NCBI GenBank assembly: GCA_934591815.1
Contig: CAKTPV010000003.1
Location: 1 to 64,000, forward strand
Reading direction: 5' to 3'
DNA length: 64,000 nucleotides
Source: an uncultured Oscillospiraceae bacterium
Lineage (GTDB): Bacteria > Bacillota > Clostridia > Oscillospirales > Oscillospiraceae
Shown here: in pieces, positions 59,055-64,000 of the stretch
Position numbering within the stretch: position 1 is the first letter of the stretch
Layout of the letters: every line of letters starts with the position of its first letter
The notes under the pieces: generated by a model
What the model was told of the DNA's origin: nothing
Databases searched by the model: none
The model's input: only the letters and a program-made list of their open reading frames with translations
Program-made: the position numbers and the translations under genes

Positions 59055-60274
59055 AAAACATCAAGCTGCGGATCGTGTATCTGATCCTCGGTGCGGCACT
59101 GCTGCTCTTTGCCCTTTTCATGCTGGCGGTGAACGTAGTGATCCCCGCCCACTTTGTAAGCGAGGCGGAAAAGGCGCTGCGCAACGAGGCGCAGTATGAG
59201 AATCGCACCATTCCTTACACCTATGAGGGCGAGGTGTATGATGACGATTGGGACGACGGGGCGGAGGAGCATTTCTTCACGCCCAGCATTGTGTTTCTTG
59301 AGCTGGAGAACGGCTACCAGCCCAACACATGGAGCCAGGACACCTATCGGCTGGAGAAAAAGCTGCTGGCGTATTGCAGTGAACGGTCTGTTGCGCCCAA
59401 TCGATGTCACGACTTCAAGGCAGACAAGCACCGCCTGATCTTCATGCCCGTGCAGGAGGACTACGGCAATTCGGAAAAACCGTATTCCTATATCATGTAC
59501 ATAGATATCGGGCCCATCACCCGCTATATCGTGACGCTGAACTGGGCGTTCTTTGGGGTGCTGCTGGCAATCTCCTCCGTCATGTGCCTGCTGGGCTTCC
59601 GGTTCGGCCGGGACATCGAAAAGGAGGCGGAGCGGCAGCAGACCTTCTTCCAAAACGCATCCCACGAGCTGAAAACGCCGCTTATGGCGATACAGGGCTA
59701 TGCGGAGGGCATACAGGCGGGCGTGATGGACACAGGCAGCGCGGCGGAGGTGATTTTGGCGGAGAGCGACCGCATGACGGGGCTGGTGGACGAGCTTCTG
59801 GACATCTCAAAAATCGATATGGGGCGGCAGCCGCTTACCCTTTCCGAAACGGATATTCGGGAGCTGCTCTACGACAGCATACGCGCCGTGGAGCCGGCAG
59901 CCGCTGCCAGCGGCATTACCATCGCGCCGGACTTCCCTGAAGAACCCATCATGGTCAAATGCGATGACACGCAGATGCGCAGGGCGGTCACGAATATCCT
60001 GACCAACGGATTGCGGTATGCCCACAGCCAGCTGTGCCTGACCTGCCGGCCCGACAAACGGAATGTGATAATCCGGATACAGGACGATGGAGATGGCATT
60101 GCCGAGGGAGACCTGCCCCACATCTTTGAGCGCTTCTACATGGGGAAAAGCGGTAAATCCGGCATCGGCCTTGCCTTGACCAAGGAGATCATCCACATGC
60201 ACAAGGGTACGATCCGTGCCTACAACGGGGATAGCGGCGCCGTGTTTGAGATCACGCTCCCGATGGTAAGATAA
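59051..60274 (+). CDS. Sensor histidine kinase
   Basis: 407 residues. Two membrane helices (about 7-30 and 160-180) bracket an acidic extracellular domain of 130 residues (YDDDWDDGAEEHF). H-box FFQNASHELKTPLMAIQGY, N-box MRRAVTNILTNGLRYA, G-box IQDDGDGIAEGDLPHIF, GIGLALTKEI. The acidic sensor loop and the acidic secreted protein encoded upstream suggest sensing of a cation or cationic peptide. Its last 100 bases are duplicated at 61207-61308. Confidence 0.94.
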   Translation: MKNIKLRIVYLILGAALLLFALFMLAVNVVIPAHFVSEAEKALRNEAQYENRTIPYTYEGEVYDDDWDDGAEEHFFTPSIVFLELENGYQPNTWSQDTYRLEKKLLAYCSERSVAPNRCHDFKADKHRLIFMPVQEDYGNSEKPYSYIMYIDIGPITRYIVTLNWAFFGVLLAISSVMCLLGFRFGRDIEKEAERQQTFFQNASHELKTPLMAIQGYAEGIQAGVMDTGSAAEVILAESDRMTGLVDELLDISKIDMGRQPLTLSETDIRELLYDSIRAVEPAAAASGITIAPDFPEEPIMVKCDDTQMRRAVTNILTNGLRYAHSQLCLTCRPDKRNVIIRIQDDGDGIAEGDLPHIFERFYMGKSGKSGIGLALTKEIIHMHKGTIRAYNGDSGAVFEITLPMVR

Positions 60275-60305
60275 ATCAGGGCGTTTCGGGTAAGACAGAG
60301 AAAGG

Positions 60306-60354
60306 TAAAAGCATTTTGACAGAGAAATTTAGCCTTGTAAAAGCGTTTTGATAG
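60306..60354 (+). repeat. Paired 17-bp direct repeats, probable operator
   Basis: TAAAAGCATTTTGACAG (60306-60322) and TAAAAGCGTTTTGATAG (60338-60354), 32 bp apart or about three helical turns; each has a near-palindromic core AAAAGC-N-TTTT. They lie ahead of the XRE membrane protein, a likely binder. Confidence 0.6.
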
Positions 60355-60412
60355 ACAGCACTTTTCACATAAGGCATAATCCAGATAAAGTTCATGTTGG
60401 GAGGGCAAGCGT

Positions 60413-61063
60413 GTGGATATTGGAGGCAAGATAAAAAAGTCAAGAACGGATGCGAAGATCACACAGGAACAAGCGGCACAGGCTCTTGGCATCAGCAGAC
60501 AGACAATATCGAATTGGGAGAATGAGAGATCCTACCCCGATATTGTAAGTGTGCTTAAAATGAGTGATTTGTATAGTGTCAGCCTTGACTATCTCTTGAA
60601 AGGAGAAGGCCCTATGAAAGACTATCTGGATTATATTGAAGAAAGCACAAATACAGTAAAGAGCAAGACAAGGTTATCAAAGCTGCTGTTGGTTTTGTCC
60701 TATCTGGTAATATGGGCGTTTAATATTATGGCGTCATGGTGCTTTTCTGGTGGAAGTATTACGGAAGCCCAGGCAGGCGGAGTCCAGTGGCTTGTGCTCC
60801 CGGCCGTCACGATCGTTCTGTCTCTTTTGATCGGGAAAAACAATTATTGGGGAAAGCATAAGTGGCTGGCACCGATTGGTTTTGGCCTTATGCTCATGCT
60901 TTCCGTCTATGCGAGCTATGGCATGAGAGAAAGCATGAACTTTAATCGGGTCGATTTGCAAACGCTCAGCTTGTTCTTTATCGGAACGATTGCTTCGATG
61001 ATAGGGATGGTGCTTGGCCATGCGCTCTTCGCAGACGAAAAAAGCAAAGAAAAGAGCAAATAA
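60413..61063 (+). CDS. XRE-family regulator with C-terminal membrane domain
   Basis: 216 residues from GTG 60413 (GGGAGGG upstream). HTH: ITQEQAAQALGISRQTISNW then ENERSYPDI. A linker leads to four predicted membrane helices (about 88-110, 125-140, 150-168 and 185-205). Such membrane-tethered XRE proteins are common in Clostridia and tie transcription to an envelope or peptide signal. Codons are more AT-rich than in the neighbouring kinase, and the gene lies between two copies of a kinase 3' end, so it looks recently inserted. Confidence 0.88.
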   Translation: MDIGGKIKKSRTDAKITQEQAAQALGISRQTISNWENERSYPDIVSVLKMSDLYSVSLDYLLKGEGPMKDYLDYIEESTNTVKSKTRLSKLLLVLSYLVIWAFNIMASWCFSGGSITEAQAGGVQWLVLPAVTIVLSLLIGKNNYWGKHKWLAPIGFGLMLMLSVYASYGMRESMNFNRVDLQTLSLFFIGTIASMIGMVLGHALFADEKSKEKSK

Positions 61064-61089
61064 TATATGCTTGCCGATACATGAACTTT

Positions 61090-61118
61090 AATGGGCTGTT
61101 TTTGCAACAGCCCATTTT
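61090..61118 (+). terminator. Terminator after the membrane XRE gene
   Basis: AATGGGCTGTT / AACAGCCCATT with loop TTTGC and a short T-run. Confidence 0.78.
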
Positions 61119-61206
61119 CAACGTTTGAGAATGGGTTTTCGCGCAGAACCCGGAAGCATTTAGAATAGTAAGGTCGTGCATCAGAAGAAGGGGCTTTCAG
61201 GCATGT

Positions 61207-61308
61207 GCCTTGACGAAGGAGATCATTCACCTGCATAAAGGTACGATCCGCGCCTACAACGGGGATAGCGGTGCCATGTTTGAGATCACGCTCCCGATGG
61301 GCAGATAA
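61207..61308 (+). pseudogene. Duplicated C-terminal end of a histidine kinase
   Basis: 34 codons reading ALTKEIIHLHKGTIRAYNGD then SGAMFEITLPMGR and stop, very similar to the end of the kinase at 59051-60274 in DNA and protein. No upstream kinase sequence is present. A scar of duplication or insertion. Confidence 0.88.
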
Positions 61309-61390
61309 ATGCAGATGTCGTCCGCCAAGTACAAGACCTTAAACGCCGCCGCTTCTTTCGCAAAGCTCATCGCTCTGCGACGATTCGCTA

Positions 61391-62353
61391 TCAGTGCAGT
61401 TCCTCTGCACGGTGGCAGGCAACAAGGCGGCCAGCGACAGGGCGCAGCTGCGGCATTTCGCGGCGGCAGCACTCTGTTGCGTAAGGGCAGCGCGTGTGAA
61501 AACGGCAACCGGGCGGTGGGTCAGTGGGGCTTGGCAGCTCCCCTGTCAGAAGCGGCTTTTCCTCAAAGCGTGCGGCTGGGTCAGCCTTGGGGATGGCGTT
61601 GATGAGAAAACGTGTATATGGGTGCAGCGGTGCGGAATAGACCTCTGCTGTACGCCCGATTTCACATAACCTCCCGAGAAACATTACGCATATTCTGTCG
61701 GAGATGAAGCGCACAACGGACAGATCATGGCTGATGAACAGATAGCTCAGCCCGCGCTCATGCTGGAGCTGACGAAGAAGGTTGAGTATCTGATTCTGCA
61801 CCGAAACATCGAGTGCGGAGACCGGCTCATCGCAGACAATGAGTGCCGGGTCGAGGGCGATGGCGCGTGCAATGCCTATCCTCTGGCGTTGCCCGCCGGA
61901 GAACTGGTGGGGGTAGCGGAAGAGGAACTCCTCCGGGATGCCGACATCGCGCAGAAGCGAGAGCACGCGTTCGGTCATTTCCTCCCTTGTGCGGCAGAGC
62001 TTGTGCGTTTTCAGCGGTTCCGCCACAATGTCACGCACGGTCATGCGCGGATCAAGGGAGGCGTAGGGATCCTGAAATATGAGCTGCATACGGCGACGGT
62101 ATGGGCCGAAGTCCTTCTCGCGGAGTGAGGTGATATCCGCTCCGCCGAATGTTATCTCGCCGGAAGTTGCCTTTATGAGCCGGATAAGCGTTCGTCCAAG
62201 TGTTGATTTGCCACAGCCGGACTCACCCACAAGGGCAAGCGTTTCACCCTTGAATATCTCAAGTGACACGTCGGAAACGGCGTGTACTTTTTTCCTGTTT
62301 TTCAGAGTGAACTCCTTTGTCAGCCCCTTGGCTTCAAGCAGAATTTCGTTCAT
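61391..62353 (-). CDS. Peptide/nickel-type ABC transporter ATP-binding protein (DppF/OppF-like)
   Basis: 320 residues from ATG 62353 (GGAGGTG upstream). Walker A VGESGCGKSTLGRTLI, Q-loop LIFQDPYASLDPRMTV, signature FSGGQRQRIGIARAI, Walker B ALIVCDEPVSALDVS, H-loop FISHDLSVV. The C-terminal oligopeptide-transporter extension has the four-Cys cluster (GCRFHTRCPYATECC). Powers import of peptides or metal chelates together with its partner, which it overlaps by four bases. Confidence 0.94.
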   Translation of the reverse strand: MNEILLEAKGLTKEFTLKNRKKVHAVSDVSLEIFKGETLALVGESGCGKSTLGRTLIRLIKATSGEITFGGADITSLREKDFGPYRRRMQLIFQDPYASLDPRMTVRDIVAEPLKTHKLCRTREEMTERVLSLLRDVGIPEEFLFRYPHQFSGGQRQRIGIARAIALDPALIVCDEPVSALDVSVQNQILNLLRQLQHERGLSYLFISHDLSVVRFISDRICVMFLGRLCEIGRTAEVYSAPLHPYTRFLINAIPKADPAARFEEKPLLTGELPSPTDPPPGCRFHTRCPYATECCRREMPQLRPVAGRLVACHRAEELH

Positions 62354-63330
62354 AGGCGCACCTCCGGTATGTTGATACAGCGCACAAGATGACCGGAAGA
62401 CACCTCCCTTAGCTCCGGCACGACATTGCTGCAGTGCGTGCTGCACTTGGAGCAGCGCGGAGAAAAGCTGCACCCCGCTGGCAGATGCAATAGATTCGGA
62501 ACAGTACCGGGGATGATCTCCAGCGCACCATTGCCACGTGCAAGCGAGGAGACGGCAGCCATGAGACCTGCGGTATAGGGGTGCATGGGGTGGGCGAATA
62601 GATCAAACGTATCCGCCTGCTCCACAACGCGGCCGGCGTACATCACATAAACGTAGTCGCACAGCTGTGCTATGACACCGAGATTGTGTGAGATGATGAC
62701 AATGCCGGAGCCGGTTTCATCGCGCAGCGCACGCATGAGCTGGAGTATCTGTGCCTCGACGGTCACGTCCAATGCCGTGGTTGGCTCATCGGCGATGACG
62801 AGCTTGGGACGGCATATCATTGCCATCGCGATCATCACCCTCTGGCGCAGCCCGCCGGACAGCTCATGCGGATAACAGTTATAACGCCGTTCCGGTTCGG
62901 ATATGCCGACCTTGCGGAATATGCGCAGAACCTCTGCCTTTGCCTCCCGCGGCGAGATCTTACGATGCAGCAGCAACGTCTCACGCACTTGAAGTCCGAC
63001 ACGCATCACAGGGTTAAGGCTCGTCATAGGCTCCTGGAAAATCATGCCTATCTCCTCGCCGCGCACAGTGGACATCTCATGCTCAGAGAGCTCAAGCAGC
63101 TCCTTGCCTGCGAGCTTTATACTGCCGCTGACGATTCTGCCCGGGTAGTGCAGAAGCCGCATGATGGAGCGCGCCGTCATGCTCTTCCCGCAGCCAGACT
63201 CGCCAACAATGCCGATTATTCTTCCGCGCGGGACGGATATGGACACATCATTAACGGCTTTGATCTCGCCATTTTGTGTGAAGAAGCTGGTACATAGATG
63301 CTCAACACACAGCACGGTCGCGTTGTCCAT
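62350..63330 (-). CDS. Peptide/nickel-type ABC transporter ATP-binding protein (DppD/OppD-like)
   Basis: 326 residues. Walker A VGESGCGKSMTARSIM, Q-loop MIFQEPMTSLNPVMRV, signature ELSGGLRQRVMIAMAM, Walker B KLVIADEPTTALDVT, H-loop IISHNLGVI and the C-terminal Cys cluster GCSFSPRCSKCSTHC. Partner of the DppF-like subunit. Twelve bases after the permease gene. Confidence 0.94.
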   Translation of the reverse strand: MDNATVLCVEHLCTSFFTQNGEIKAVNDVSISVPRGRIIGIVGESGCGKSMTARSIMRLLHYPGRIVSGSIKLAGKELLELSEHEMSTVRGEEIGMIFQEPMTSLNPVMRVGLQVRETLLLHRKISPREAKAEVLRIFRKVGISEPERRYNCYPHELSGGLRQRVMIAMAMICRPKLVIADEPTTALDVTVEAQILQLMRALRDETGSGIVIISHNLGVIAQLCDYVYVMYAGRVVEQADTFDLFAHPMHPYTAGLMAAVSSLARGNGALEIIPGTVPNLLHLPAGCSFSPRCSKCSTHCSNVVPELREVSSGHLVRCINIPEVRL

Positions 63331-63342
63331 TATTCTTCCTCC

Positions 63343-64000
63343 TTACTGGTTTTTAAGATGCGGGTCGAGTACATCGCGCAGGCCGTCGCCGAGAAAATTG
63401 AACGCCAGCACGACAACCATAATGGCGACGCTCGGCGATAGACTAAGCCAGGGTTGGCTATAAAGAAACTGCCGCCCGGCGTTTACCATCAGTCCCCATG
63501 AGGCCTGCGGAGGTTTTATACCGATACTCAGAAAGCTTAGCGAACTCTCTGAAAGAATAGCGGAGGGAATGTTGAGCGTAAAGAGTACGATAAGTGAAGG
63601 TGCGCAATTTGGAAAAATATGCCGGAGCATGATCACCAGCTTCCCCACGCCGATGGAGCGTGCCGCCTCTACAAATTCCGTCTCCTTGAGCTTAAGCGTT
63701 TCCGCACGCACGATGCGCGCAACGCTTGCCCAGTTGACGAGTGCTAAGGCAAGGAAAATATTGATCATCCCATCACCGAGAGTATACATTATCGCCATTG
63801 CGAGGAACATCGACGGGAACGCCAGCATGACGTCCGCAATGCGCATGATCACGGCGTCCGTCCGCCCACCGTTGTACCCGGCGATTATGCCAAGTATCGC
63901 TCCGGCAAGCATGGAAATCACGGTCGGTACTATGCCGACCAGCAGCGACACCCGTGAGCCGTACAGCATCCGTGTCAGAACATCCCGCCCGGCCTCGTCC
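63343..64000 (-). CDS. ABC transporter permease (DppC/OppC-like), partial
   Basis: The gene runs off the right edge; about 219 residues are visible. The segment before the first visible Met (DEAGRDVLTRMLYGSRVSL) is the normal DppC lead-in, so the true start is outside. BPD_transp_1 domain with EAA loop EFVEAARSIGVGKLVIMLRH and several membrane helices. More transporter genes (DppB-like permease, binding protein) are expected to the right. Confidence 0.92.
   Translation of the reverse strand, partial: DEAGRDVLTRMLYGSRVSLLVGIVPTVISMLAGAILGIIAGYNGGRTDAVIMRIADVMLAFPSMFLAMAIMYTLGDGMINIFLALALVNWASVARIVRAETLKLKETEFVEAARSIGVGKLVIMLRHIFPNCAPSLIVLFTLNIPSAILSESSLSFLSIGIKPPQASWGLMVNAGRQFLYSQPWLSLSPSVAIMVVVLAFNFLGDGLRDVLDPHLKNQ

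Overview
The window looks like chromosome of a GC-rich anaerobic gut Firmicute, most likely Clostridia of the Oscillospiraceae/Oscillibacter-Flavonifractor type. The evidence is a sigma-A/DnaG pair of Firmicute type, iron-sulfur L-serine dehydratase in two subunits, an SPKTF-type wall-sorting signal, DegV, flavodiiron proteins, an acyl-CoA dehydrogenase tied to rubredoxin, DUF3793 plus flavodoxin, and sortase-rich mobile debris. No species can be named from the sequence alone.

Layout. 1-5.5 kb: left-hand accessory island (WYL and XRE regulators, a decayed stretch with an iteron-like repeat cluster, two tyrosine recombinases and an excisionase-like protein) ending against a tRNA-Cys gene, which is the probable integration site. 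5.6-10.8 kb (minus): core operon dnaG-rpoD-sdaAB-sdaAA-cupin. 11.4-17.9 kb (plus): a strongly codon-biased wall-anchored protein, a DUF3298-like lipoprotein, a lipoprotein metallopeptidase whose signal peptide carries a stop codon, a TetR regulator and cardiolipin synthase. 18-20.3 kb: zinc alcohol dehydrogenase and DegV. 20.5-26.5 kb: an oxygen-defence unit with an Rrf2 regulator, a three-part fusion (acyl-CoA dehydrogenase, ETF-alpha FAD domain, rubredoxin), a flavodiiron protein, a nitroreductase and a second flavodiiron protein. 26.7-27.4 kb: an XRE protein and a protein that is only a Spo0A DNA-binding domain, downstream of a pair of 0A boxes. 27.5-30.3 kb (minus): rhodanese, Rrf2, thioredoxin, thioredoxin reductase and a ClbS/DfsB protein under a promoter with two copies of one palindrome.

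30.3-38.4 kb: a metal-related region with four copies of an 18-bp palindrome (GTTAG-N6-CTAAC core), relics of YgbA-type proteins, a methyltransferase split by an amber codon, a ZIP transporter, an HMA protein, a DUF6110-like protein, a P1B ATPase, a shortened DUF3793 protein and flavodoxin. 37.5-50 kb: a mosaic of integrative-element remains: sortase fragments, two AAA ATPases (DUF4143 and DUF234-like), two ECF sigma/membrane-protein pairs, and a ParM/ParR pair with a parC-like direct-repeat array. The second sigma unit, whose partner carries five PepSY repeats, lies between two 259-bp direct repeats.

50-55.8 kb (minus): PucR regulator, DUF917 protein, NCS1 permease and PepD dipeptidase, read as a nitrogen-compound catabolic operon. 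56.7-61.3 kb: a C92-type papain-like hydrolase, a secreted acidic repeat protein, its probable two-component system with matching promoter signals, and a membrane XRE protein inserted between a histidine kinase gene and a duplicated kinase 3' end. 61.4-64 kb (minus): three genes of a dipeptide/nickel-type ABC importer running off the right edge.
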